Below, one piece after another: positions 1 through 5,049 of a stretch of DNA of 5,684 nt (within the stretch, counting starts at the first letter, position 1; every line of letters starts with the position of its first letter). This stretch comes from SG8-4 sp964562575. GTDB lineage: Bacteria > Planctomycetota > Phycisphaerae > Sedimentisphaerales > Anaerobacaceae. The stretch lies in assembly GCA_964562575.1 (NCBI GenBank), contig CAZLTY010000234.1, positions 1 to 5,684 of the forward strand. Reading direction: 5' to 3'. The translations under genes and the position numbers were made by a program. The notes below the pieces were generated by a model. It was not told where the DNA came from and made no database searches. It saw only the letters and a program-made list of their open reading frames with translations.

Positions 1-366
1 GTCGATGGACTCAAATACGAATTCGACTCTGTACCGGCCGGGCGTGGACACAGAAGTCATCTCTCTGGTCAGGGCATTTATCGTGTACGTTGTGCCTTCG
101 GAGTAGCCCAACACCTCCACCCAACCGGATTCCAGCCCCCCCCATTTTCCATGAAATGCCCGCGTCCCGCCGCTTGTCTGCACATAAGTAAAGGGTGAAG
201 GCATGGGAGAGAATCCCCAGATCCATACGGTTCCATCCAGAGGATTGCCATATTGATCCACAGTCTCCACTGTTACTTCGAAGTCCTGAGCGTTGGCTCC
301 ACCTAATGCACTCAGGAGAACCAAGCTCGCCACGATACTGGTCGCGCCAATGTCTTTGCCAATCAT
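1..366 (-). CDS. Secreted protein of unknown function, N-terminal part (3' end outside window)
   Basis: The frame starting with ATG at 366 is open for 122 codons to the window edge, so the C-terminus is missing. Residues 1-26 form a textbook Sec signal peptide: a lysine near the N-terminus, a hydrophobic core (IVASLVLLSALGG) and a probable signal peptidase I site ANA|QDF after residue 26. The mature part is rich in beta-prone residues and begins FEVTVETVDQYGNPLDGTV, a pattern seen in Ig-like or carboxypeptidase-regulatory-like beta-sandwich domains, so an extracytoplasmic beta-sandwich protein is likely. That fold is inferred, not identified. The start is decided by AAAGGAG at 374-380, which sits 7 nt from this ATG. 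An alternative ATG at 373 in another frame abuts the Shine-Dalgarno sequence and gives a protein without a sensible N-terminus. The coding strand carries a G8 run at 136-143 (Trp75-Gly-Gly), a possible slippage site. No specific function can be assigned. Confidence 0.75.
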   Translation of the reverse strand, partial: MIGKDIGATSIVASLVLLSALGGANAQDFEVTVETVDQYGNPLDGTVWIWGFSPMPSPFTYVQTSGGTRAFHGKWGGLESGWVEVLGYSEGTTYTINALTREMTSVSTPGRYRVEFVFESID

Positions 367-373
367 CTGACAT

Positions 374-380
374 CTCCTTT
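374..380 (-). promoter_or_regulatory. Ribosome binding site that fixes the start at 366
   Basis: Read on the minus strand this is AAAGGAG, followed by a 7-nt spacer (ATGTCAG) and then ATG at 366. The spacing is near optimal for 366 and impossible for the out-of-frame ATG at 373, which lies inside the spacer. It therefore selects the signal-peptide frame as the real one. Confidence 0.75.
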
Positions 381-429
381 CAATGGTAGTGTTTGCAGTG
401 TTCTTTCATCAGGTTTTTACCCGACACCC

Positions 430-771
430 TCAGCCGTATTGAGCCCAGGCATCAAAGCCGGCAAACCAGACTGGTGTCAGCAAAGGGATTGTTCTTGGAA
501 CTCGTGAGCTTCTCGCAGTTATAATCCTAATATCCTCCGCCCCCCAAGTTTTCGGCTCCAGGACAACCGGCGCCGTTTCCGGCAAGCGTGCCCACAGATC
601 GAATTGACCAGACAAGATGCTTCTTCTTAAGCTGACTGGCACGCAATCTACGATATATAAACCTCGCTCGTCAAGTGAAAACAGGTAAATTCGGGACCAC
701 AAGAAGCCTTTTTCAGCCCTCGCGGACAAATATTGATGCTTCTTCTTCAATCTGCTTGATAAGAAGGCCAA
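430..771 (-). CDS. Doubtful hypothetical ORF, 113 aa
   Basis: This minus-strand frame is stop-free from about 846 down to a TGA at 430-432 and fills most of an otherwise empty gap. That is longer than expected by chance for non-coding DNA of this composition, though not decisive. The only usable start is TTG at 771. No Shine-Dalgarno sequence precedes it, and no ATG or GTG lies upstream in frame. The predicted protein has a basic N-terminus (LKKKHQY), no signal peptide and no membrane segment, and ends FAGFDAWAQYG. I recognise no family. If real, it ends 63 bp upstream of the secreted-protein gene on the same strand and could be co-transcribed with it. It could equally be a decayed gene remnant or a chance ORF. 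Confidence 0.25.
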   Translation of the reverse strand: MAFLSSRLKKKHQYLSARAEKGFLWSRIYLFSLDERGLYIVDCVPVSLRRSILSGQFDLWARLPETAPVVLEPKTWGAEDIRIITARSSRVPRTIPLLTPVWFAGFDAWAQYG

Positions 772-825
772 AAAGAGCGAATATTTGGATGAACCGCATT
801 TTGATGGATTTTGTGGAAATCTCAG

Positions 826-1938
826 ATGAAAACCATTGGCATAGTCTTATTCGTTGTTTCGGTGTGCAGCGCGGCGAGTTCTGCCGGCAGTGGCGGGCCC
901 GCGGCCGAAAAACTCGTTTTTCGCGGGGCGAGTGATGCTTCGGCTGCGGTGGCGATTGGTGAGGATATGTTCATCGTCGCCGACGATGAGAACAATGTGC
1001 TGAGGGTTTACCGAACCGGTAAGGCCGGGATGCCGGTTTTTTCGTACGATCTGACGGCGCTTCTTGGGATTGATCCTGAGCATCCGGAGGCGGATATCGA
1101 GGGGGCGACGAAGATCGGCAGTCGCATCTATTGGATTACATCCCACGGTCGGAATAAGGACGGCAAGATGAGGCCCAACCGGTATCGTTTTTTCGCTACC
1201 GACGTCCGTGTTAATGACAGCAGCGTGACCGTGCGCCCGGTGGGTGAGCCTCGCAAGACGCTGGTTCACGAGCTTTTGAAGACCAGGACCGCCGGTCGTC
1301 TCGGGTTGGTCAAAGCGACTCGATTCGGCGCCGACCTGAAGAAGAAAGACCGTGAGAAACTCGCGCCGAAGGAAGACGGTCTCAACATCGAGGCGCTTTG
1401 CGCCTCGGCGGACGGTAAGACGGTCTACATAGGCTTTAGAAATCCCAGGGTAGTTGACAGGGCAAGCCGCCGCTCAAGAGCGATTGTCGTGCCGCTGCGC
1501 AATGCCGGGCGTGTAATCGAGCGGCGCAAACGGCCGATTTTCGGCGAACCGATGCTGTGGGATTTGGCGGGGCTGGGAGTAAGGAGCATGGGGTACTGCC
1601 GCTTCGGCGAGGCGTATTTCATTGTTGCGGGCAGCTTCGATGAGGATGACGAGTATGCTCTGTATCGCTGGTCGGGCCAGCCGAACGTCCCGCCGGCGAA
1701 GATACGGAGCTTGAGTTCAAATAGAGACAAGTTCACTCCTGAGGCGCTGGTGCCGTTCGAGAATTTGGGCAGGTTCCTGCTTCTCAGCGACGATGGTTCT
1801 CTGCCCATCAAAGTCACCGGCCCGCATGAGTGTTTGGAAGGAGAGTACCGCAAAGACGGCACGTGCCCGAACAAATTCCTGCTCGATCCCAGCAAGAAGA
1901 CCTTCAGGGGTATCTGGCTGGAATTGCCCGCCCGCTAG
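826..1938 (+). CDS. Secreted DUF3616 domain protein
   Basis: The 370-residue product belongs by pattern to the DUF3616 family, whose members are thought to be beta-propeller-like; the biochemical role is unknown. Residues 1-20 form a signal peptide (MKTIGIVLFVVSVCSAASSA), so the protein is probably exported. Family-like segments follow in order: GASDASAAV (34-42), VADDENNVLRVY (51-62), DIEGAT (90-95), ITSHGRNKDG (104-113), GLNIEAL (185-191), IGFRNPR (202-208), TPEAL (304-308), LLLSDDG (318-324) and a closing GIWLEL (362-367). The chosen ATG at 826 starts directly with the signal peptide and has a weak TGGAA 8 nt upstream. A TTG at 811 would add five residues (MWKSQ) and has no better ribosome site. 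Cys14 does not sit in a proper lipobox (the residue before it is Val), so a lipoprotein is unlikely. The TAG stop is supplied by the edge of the palindromic element at 1936-2102. The domain looks complete. Confidence 0.9.
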   Translation: MKTIGIVLFVVSVCSAASSAGSGGPAAEKLVFRGASDASAAVAIGEDMFIVADDENNVLRVYRTGKAGMPVFSYDLTALLGIDPEHPEADIEGATKIGSRIYWITSHGRNKDGKMRPNRYRFFATDVRVNDSSVTVRPVGEPRKTLVHELLKTRTAGRLGLVKATRFGADLKKKDREKLAPKEDGLNIEALCASADGKTVYIGFRNPRVVDRASRRSRAIVVPLRNAGRVIERRKRPIFGEPMLWDLAGLGVRSMGYCRFGEAYFIVAGSFDEDDEYALYRWSGQPNVPPAKIRSLSSNRDKFTPEALVPFENLGRFLLLSDDGSLPIKVTGPHECLEGEYRKDGTCPNKFLLDPSKKTFRGIWLELPAR

Positions 1939-2102
1939 GAGTCTGTCAGAAAACCCCGTCGTCGGCCCGAGAGCGAGCGGTTTTGTGACTGGCAAGTACA
2001 GCGAAGCAGGCGATATCGCTGTATATCGTCGATGCAGCCGGACGCCGACCAGTCGCAAAACAAGCCGCTCGAAGCCAGATCGGGTTCTCCGACAGGCTCC
2101 TA
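1936..2102. mobile_element. MITE-like palindromic element 1 (163 bp plus TA flanks)
   Basis: The outer arms are complementary over 21 bp (1936-1956 with 2082-2102, 18 of 21 pairs). The left end reads GGAGTCTGTCAGAAAACCC; the inverted right end reads GGAGCCTGTCGGAGAACCC. TA flanks both ends (1936-1937 and 2101-2102), compatible with a TA target duplication. Inside, CGAGCGG (1974-1980) pairs with CCGCTCG (2065-2071). TTTTGTGACTGG (1981-1992) then pairs with CCAGTCGCAAAA (2049-2060), with one G-U pair and a 4-nt bulge on the right. The apex has an 8-bp stem (1997-2004 with 2016-2023) that overlaps the palindrome GCGATATCGC. The element has no coding capacity and no transposase. A non-autonomous element mobilised in trans is the likeliest reading; a bidirectional terminator or structured RNA between the convergent genes is an alternative or additional role. 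The left TA forms the first two bases of the upstream TAG stop codon. Confidence 0.6.
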
Positions 2103-2155
2103 TCACGGCGTTTCAGAAATAGGACGACTATCGGGAAAGTGGAATTTGAGCGTTT

Positions 2156-2258
2156 GAATAGATTTCTCCACTCGCTGCGCTCGGTCGAAATGACAGGGTA
2201 TCGCTTCGCTCGGTCGAAATGACAGAATGTTGCTTTGTTCGATCGAAATGGCGGAATA
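2156..2258. repeat. Dispersed intergenic repeat with three 29-bp tandem units
   Basis: The units are 2172-2200, 2201-2229 and 2230-2258, with an exact 29-bp period. Each carries a form of GGTCGAAATGACAG (2183-2196, 2212-2225 and the degenerate copy 2241-2254). Units 1 and 2 differ at 4 of 29 positions, units 2 and 3 at 7, and all seven of the latter are transitions. The left flank, AATAGATTTCTCCACTCGCT (2157-2176), together with unit 1 resembles a repeat found between genes in many environmental bacterial genomes. Its minus-strand translation gives the familiar spurious peptides HFDRAKR and STERSEWRNL. There are no spacers, so this is not CRISPR. It lies between the 3' ends of two convergent genes, 36 bp from the DUF362 stop. 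Function unknown. Confidence 0.75.
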
Positions 2259-2293
2259 GTCGCGAAACCCTCAAAGCACGGCAACAGCACATC

Positions 2294-3085
2294 TCAGCCG
2301 GTCACTATCTCGATGTTGTCCATCTGGCCGTGTAGGCCGTCGGACAGAGTCAGGTATGGCAACTTTTTGGGGTTGTGTCCCAGAAGCTCGCTGCCGATTG
2401 TATCGACCGCGACCGGATCGAAGCTCGCAAGTATCAGGCCGAGTTTCTTCGGCGTGCCGGACAGGTGCATCCCCGTCAGCGCAACCGAGGCATCAACCAC
2501 CGACAGGTCGGGTTTCTTGTATCGGCAGATGTCCACGACCGATTTATCTGTCGAGGGACTGTGCAGTTGAGCCTTGTTCCATCCGCCGGCGTAGAATTTC
2601 CCCGGAGCGATGCCGAACATGTTCTTCATCGCAATGGTCGTCTTGGTAAAGCTGTGGTCTTTCAGGACCGGCAGTGAGATTACGAAGGCATCGCGAACTA
2701 TCGACGGAATGTGAAACTGTTTCAACTGCAGGACATCTTCGTCCTCAAGAAGAGTGGTCTCGGCATCGTTGAACTCGATAAGACGTAAGCCGTGCTTTTC
2801 GGCCAGGTCCGTATATCCCAGAGCGGCGAAGACCTCGGCGGTCACCCCGCTGCCGCAGCCCTCACCTATGGCAATCTCCGCTTTAGTATGGGCCTTACAG
2901 TAGTTGTACAGAGCCTCGGCGGCCTCGACACTCGTTGTGACCGGCGGAGGTGAAGAATTGGTCAGGTTCGGCTTGATTATGATAAGCCCCTGCTGCGGCA
3001 GCCGATCGGCAGCGGCCACTAGATCGAGGGCTCGGGCGATGCTGTGGTGATAGTCGGTGAATTTTACTTTAGCTACTCTGCTCAT
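2294..3085 (-). CDS. DUF362 domain protein without ferredoxin domain
   Basis: The 263-residue product matches the DUF362 (COG2006-type) family by its motif series: IIIKPNLT (35-42), IGEGCGSG (73-80), the hydrophobic strand FVISLPVLKDHSFT (134-147), MKNMFGIAPG (153-162), LSVVDA (194-199) and a C-terminal FDPVAVDTIG (222-231). Many DUF362 proteins carry a 4Fe-4S ferredoxin-like module; this one has only isolated cysteines (63, 77, 187) and no CxxCxxC cluster, so it is the short, cofactor-free form. No signal peptide or membrane segment is seen, so it is probably cytoplasmic. The molecular function is unknown. ATG at 3085 follows a minus-strand TTTTGAGGACTT, so GAGG is only 4 nt from the start, which is short but usable. 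The gene stands alone: convergent with DUF3616 and divergent from the ABC operon. A promoter candidate lies 40-70 bp upstream. Confidence 0.92.
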   Translation of the reverse strand: MSRVAKVKFTDYHHSIARALDLVAAADRLPQQGLIIIKPNLTNSSPPPVTTSVEAAEALYNYCKAHTKAEIAIGEGCGSGVTAEVFAALGYTDLAEKHGLRLIEFNDAETTLLEDEDVLQLKQFHIPSIVRDAFVISLPVLKDHSFTKTTIAMKNMFGIAPGKFYAGGWNKAQLHSPSTDKSVVDICRYKKPDLSVVDASVALTGMHLSGTPKKLGLILASFDPVAVDTIGSELLGHNPKKLPYLTLSDGLHGQMDNIEIVTG

Positions 3086-3125
3086 AAGTCCTCAAAAGTC
3101 TTGCGCTTAGAAGATTCTGAACAAA

Positions 3126-3154
3126 ATCATCCTATCCGCAGTATTGACTGTCAA
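3126..3154 (-). promoter_or_regulatory. Candidate sigma70-type promoter for the DUF362 gene
   Basis: On the minus strand a perfect TTGACA (3154-3149) is followed by a 17-bp spacer and GATGAT (3131-3126, 4 of 6 matches to TATAAT). Transcription would begin near 3119, leaving a leader of roughly 33 nt before the ATG at 3085. The -35 box lies within the near-palindrome TTGACTGTCAAG (3144-3155), which could also bind a regulator. This is a motif match only. Confidence 0.4.
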
Positions 3155-3170
3155 GAATTTTTGGGAAGAT
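3144..3170 (+). repeat. 27-bp imperfect direct repeat, copy A (copy B at 3424-3450)
   Basis: Copies A and B match at 22 of 27 positions in the same orientation. Both read TTGAC, then GTC, then a T-rich centre, and end in AGAT. They start 280 bp apart and bracket the palindromic element at 3189-3373. Copy A overlaps the -35 box of the candidate DUF362 promoter; copy B contains the -35 and most of the -10 of the candidate ABC-operon promoter. Confidence 0.6.
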
Positions 3171-3188
3171 CCGGCCCATTGGGCACCC

Positions 3189-3373
3189 TTAGGACCATGC
3201 ACGAAATAACTTCCCGTTTTGTCGCCCAATTGCACGGCATCTTTGGCTGTTCCTCATTCGTGGAATCCTCAACGTAGAACAGCTACGCTTCCGGTTCCAC
3301 TCAATCGTCGCAACCAAATCTGCCATACACTTGGCCCCCAAATTCGGGAATGTATTTCGTGCACGGTCCTTAG
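3189..3373. mobile_element. MITE-like palindromic element 2 (about 180 bp, TTAG-flanked)
   Basis: Almost the whole stretch is self-complementary around a centre near 3280. The outer arms 3191-3216 and 3345-3370 pair at 23 of 26 positions (left arm begins AGGACCATGCACGAAATA). Further matched blocks follow inward: CCAA/TTGG (3226-3229 with 3331-3334), GGCA/TGCC (3236-3239 with 3321-3324), TTTGG/CCAAA (3242-3246 with 3314-3318), GTGGAA/TTCCAC (3260-3265 with 3295-3300) and the apical CGTAG-AACAG-CTACG (3273-3287). TTAG occurs directly at 3189-3192 and 3370-3373. If this is a target duplication, it fits the YTAR preference described for the IS5 group; the overlap with the arms makes that uncertain. 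There is no ORF of its own. It shares no obvious sequence with the element at 1936-2102. It sits between divergent genes, upstream of the candidate ABC-operon promoter. Confidence 0.6.
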
Positions 3374-3423
3374 AGGCGGGTTCGGGCGAGCAGGTGGACA
3401 TCCAAATTTTGTCCGGTTAAAGC

Positions 3424-3451
3424 TTGACAGTCGAGATTTTTTGAGTAGATT
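3424..3451 (+). promoter_or_regulatory. Candidate promoter of the Gld-type ABC operon
   Basis: A perfect TTGACA (3424-3429), a 16-bp spacer and TAGATT (3446-3451, 4 of 6) would start transcription near 3458, about 60 nt ahead of the ATPase start codon. The nonamer ACAGTCGAG overlaps the -35 box (3427-3435) and recurs exactly at 3466-3474, just past the expected start point. A repressor contacting both copies is conceivable but not shown. Confidence 0.45.
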
Positions 3452-3460
3452 TGTACAATT

Positions 3461-3485
3461 CCGCAACAGTCGAGCTGGATTGCGG
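3461..3485 (+). other. Small hairpin in the 5' leader of the ABC operon
   Basis: CCGCAA (3461-3466) pairs perfectly with TTGCGG (3480-3485), and the adjoining CAG pairs with CTG inside, leaving a 5-nt loop and a 2-nt bulge. No T-run follows, so it is not an intrinsic terminator. It would lie at the start of the transcript from the candidate promoter, about 35 nt before the start codon, and might affect stability or translation. The second ACAGTCGAG copy forms part of it. Confidence 0.4.
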
Positions 3486-3519
3486 GGCAAAATTGGTTCT
3501 GTGTTTTGTGGAGAAAGAT

Positions 3520-4257
3520 ATGATAGAAGTCAAAGAACTTCGACGCCGTTTCGGGCCGGTCGTTGCTGTTGACGGTATATCGTTCAATGTCGAAAAAGGA
3601 GAAGTTCTCGGTCTTCTCGGACCCAACGGCGCCGGCAAGACCACCGCAATGCGAATCCTGGCCTGTTTTCTCAAGCCCGACAGCGGGACAGCGTCCGTAT
3701 GCGGACATGACATTCTTGAGGACCCGACCGCAGTCAAGAAGTCGCTCGGATATTTGGCTGAGAATGTGCCGGCGTACAGTGAAATGACGGTTGGAGGCTT
3801 CCTCAACTTCATTTGCGACGCCAGAGAAATCAGAGGCAGGGCGCGCAAGCAGGCGCTCGACCGCGTGGTCCCGGCCTGTTCGATTGAGTCGGTATACCAC
3901 CAGACCATCGATACGCTCTCGAAGGGATACAAACGCCGTGTCGGGCTGGCTCAGGCACTCATTCACGATCCCAGAGTGCTGATTCTCGACGAACCCACCG
4001 ACGGCCTGGACCCCAACCAGAAGCATGAGGTCAGAAAACTCATAAACAGGATGGCCAAGGATAAGTGCATTATTATCTCGACCCACATCCTCGAGGAGGT
4101 GGAAGCCGTGTGCACGAGAACGATAATCATTGCCAAAGGACGGGTACTGGTGGATTCCACTCCCAAGGACTTGAAGGAACAGCACCAGTGTAGTCTCAAC
4201 AGCGTTTTTCGCAAAATCACCACAACCCAAACCGGCAAGAAAGCCAAAAGCGCATGA
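3520..4257 (+). CDS. ABC transporter ATP-binding protein, Gld-type (GldA-like)
   Basis: This 245-residue cytoplasmic ATPase should power the permease encoded next to it. All nucleotide-binding elements are present: Walker A GPNGAGKTT (34-42), signature LSKGYKRR (133-140), Walker B VLILDEPT (153-160), D-loop DGLDP (161-165) and H-loop His189 (STHI). At the Q-loop position the sequence is GYLAEN with Glu81 in place of Gln, a substitution also seen in GldA-type ATPases (YLPE) and in other exporters of this class. ATG at 3520 is chosen because GGAGA (3510-3514) lies 5 nt upstream and the conserved domain starts at MIEVKELRRRFG. An upstream in-frame TTG at 3451 would only add leader sequence. The C-terminus has a short, Lys-rich extension (TGKKAKSA). 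The gene is first in a three-gene operon, 60 bp before the permease. Substrate unknown. Confidence 0.95.
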   Translation: MIEVKELRRRFGPVVAVDGISFNVEKGEVLGLLGPNGAGKTTAMRILACFLKPDSGTASVCGHDILEDPTAVKKSLGYLAENVPAYSEMTVGGFLNFICDAREIRGRARKQALDRVVPACSIESVYHQTIDTLSKGYKRRVGLAQALIHDPRVLILDEPTDGLDPNQKHEVRKLINRMAKDKCIIISTHILEEVEAVCTRTIIIAKGRVLVDSTPKDLKEQHQCSLNSVFRKITTTQTGKKAKSA

Positions 4258-4317
4258 GAGAGTTGCTGTGTGAATGACAAGCGTGCAGTTGCACCTCTTG
4301 CTATAGGAGCCTAATAA

Positions 4318-5049
4318 ATGAATAGTTTCCTGGCAGTATTCAAAAGAGAATTAAGGGGCTACTTCGCAACACCTGTTGCCTACGTATTTCTCGTGATCTT
4401 CCTGTTCTTCTCAGGATACCTCGCGTTCAAGGAGGGTTTCTACGGGATGCGCCAGGCGGACATGGCGGCTTTCTTCAAGAATCTGCCGCTGTTGTTCGTT
4501 TTCATGGTGCCGTCAACGGCGATGCGGCTCTGGGCCGAAGAGCGAAAGGCCGGCTCGATCGAGTTGCTATTGACTCTGCCGATAACGATAACGCAGGCGG
4601 TGCTGGGCAAGTTCTTCGCCGCCTGGCTCTTCCTGGGGATCGCCCTGTCACTGACCTTTCCGATGGTGATAACGGTCAGCTACCTTGGTGATCCCGATAT
4701 CGGCCTGATCATAACGGGATACTTAGGTAGCCTGTTAATGGCCGGCGGTTTTCTCGCTATCGGTTGCTTCTTCTCAGCCCTTAGCAAGAACCAGGTGATC
4801 AGTTTCGTCCTGTCAGTGGTCGCCTGCGCCGTGCTTGTGTTCGCAGGCATGCCTTCAACACTCAACTACATGTCGACTTTCCTCCCGGCCGGACTTGTCT
4901 CGGCAATAGAGGGCATGAGTTTCCAGACGCATTTCGAGTCGATTCAGAAGGGATTGCTTCTGTTTGGTGATCTTTCGTATTTCGTACTGTTGATCGTCGG
5001 GTGGATTGCCGCCTGCACTATTATTTTGGATGAAAGGAAGGCAAGATAA
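4318..5049 (+). CDS. ABC-2 type permease, Gld-type (GldF-like)
   Basis: This 243-residue integral membrane protein is the membrane component of the exporter. It has about six hydrophobic segments, near residues 17-36, 55-70, 97-121, 129-153, 159-178 and 215-236. Between the second and third is the cytoplasmic motif AEERKAGSIELLLTLPIT (73-90), typical of ABC-2 permeases of the GldF/NosY kind and likely the contact with the ATPase. The N-terminal FKRELRGYFATPVAYVF is also characteristic of this group. Start: AGGAG (4305-4309) with an 8-nt spacer to ATG. The TAA stop shares its last base with the ATG of the next gene (TAATG), implying translational coupling. The 60 bp before the gene hold a small GTGCAGTTGCAC palindrome (4284-4295) but no terminator. 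Length is usual for the family. Confidence 0.93.
   Translation: MNSFLAVFKRELRGYFATPVAYVFLVIFLFFSGYLAFKEGFYGMRQADMAAFFKNLPLLFVFMVPSTAMRLWAEERKAGSIELLLTLPITITQAVLGKFFAAWLFLGIALSLTFPMVITVSYLGDPDIGLIITGYLGSLLMAGGFLAIGCFFSALSKNQVISFVLSVVACAVLVFAGMPSTLNYMSTFLPAGLVSAIEGMSFQTHFESIQKGLLLFGDLSYFVLLIVGWIAACTIILDERKAR

Larger units (their letters stand above)
367..825. other. Divergent intergenic region with no confident gene
   Basis: This 459-bp gap separates the minus-strand secreted protein from the plus-strand DUF3616 gene, so promoters for both should lie here. A perfect TATAAT occurs on the plus strand at 520-525, but no good -35 box lies at normal spacing. A weaker pair, CTGACT (632-637) with a 16-bp spacer and TATATA (654-659), is also possible. 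Neither is convincing. A 13-bp exact direct repeat GATGCTTCTTCTT occurs at 616-628 and 735-747. No terminator-like hairpin with a T-run is evident. One doubtful minus-strand ORF (430-771) covers most of the gap. Confidence 0.5.

Noticed and set aside
11..373. Minus-strand ORF starting at 373 (120 codons)
   Set aside because: Overlaps the signal-peptide frame from 366, its ATG abuts the Shine-Dalgarno sequence, and its product lacks recognisable features.
520..525. Perfect TATAAT as promoter of the DUF3616 gene
   Set aside because: The nearest -35-like TTGGAA needs a 19-bp spacer and the box is 300 bp from the start codon, so it is probably chance; kept only as a remark.
847..1269. Minus-strand ORF opposite the DUF3616 gene
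   Set aside because: Antisense shadow; the plus-strand frame has a signal peptide and family motifs over its full length.
2172..2258. CRISPR array
   Set aside because: The 29-bp units are directly adjacent with no spacers between them, only three copies exist, and no cas gene is near.
1946..2290. Minus-strand ORF of 114 codons between the convergent genes
   Set aside because: It is a translation of the dispersed repeat and the palindrome (HFDRAKR, STERSEWRNL peptides), a known type of spurious ORF.
1936..3373. The two palindromes as copies of one element family or as ends of one composite transposon
   Set aside because: Their arms share no clear sequence, their flanking dinucleotide/tetranucleotide differ (TA versus TTAG), and the DUF362 gene between them is not a transposition or cargo gene of a recognised kind.
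3370..4230. Long minus-strand ORF (286 codons) opposite the ABC ATPase
   Set aside because: It is antisense to a gene with all ABC motifs. The open frame is a by-product of codon bias, and the product shows no recognised family.
4284..4295. GTGCAGTTGCAC hairpin as terminator between ATPase and permease genes
   Set aside because: The stem is only 4-5 bp, no T-run follows, and the genes form an obvious operon.
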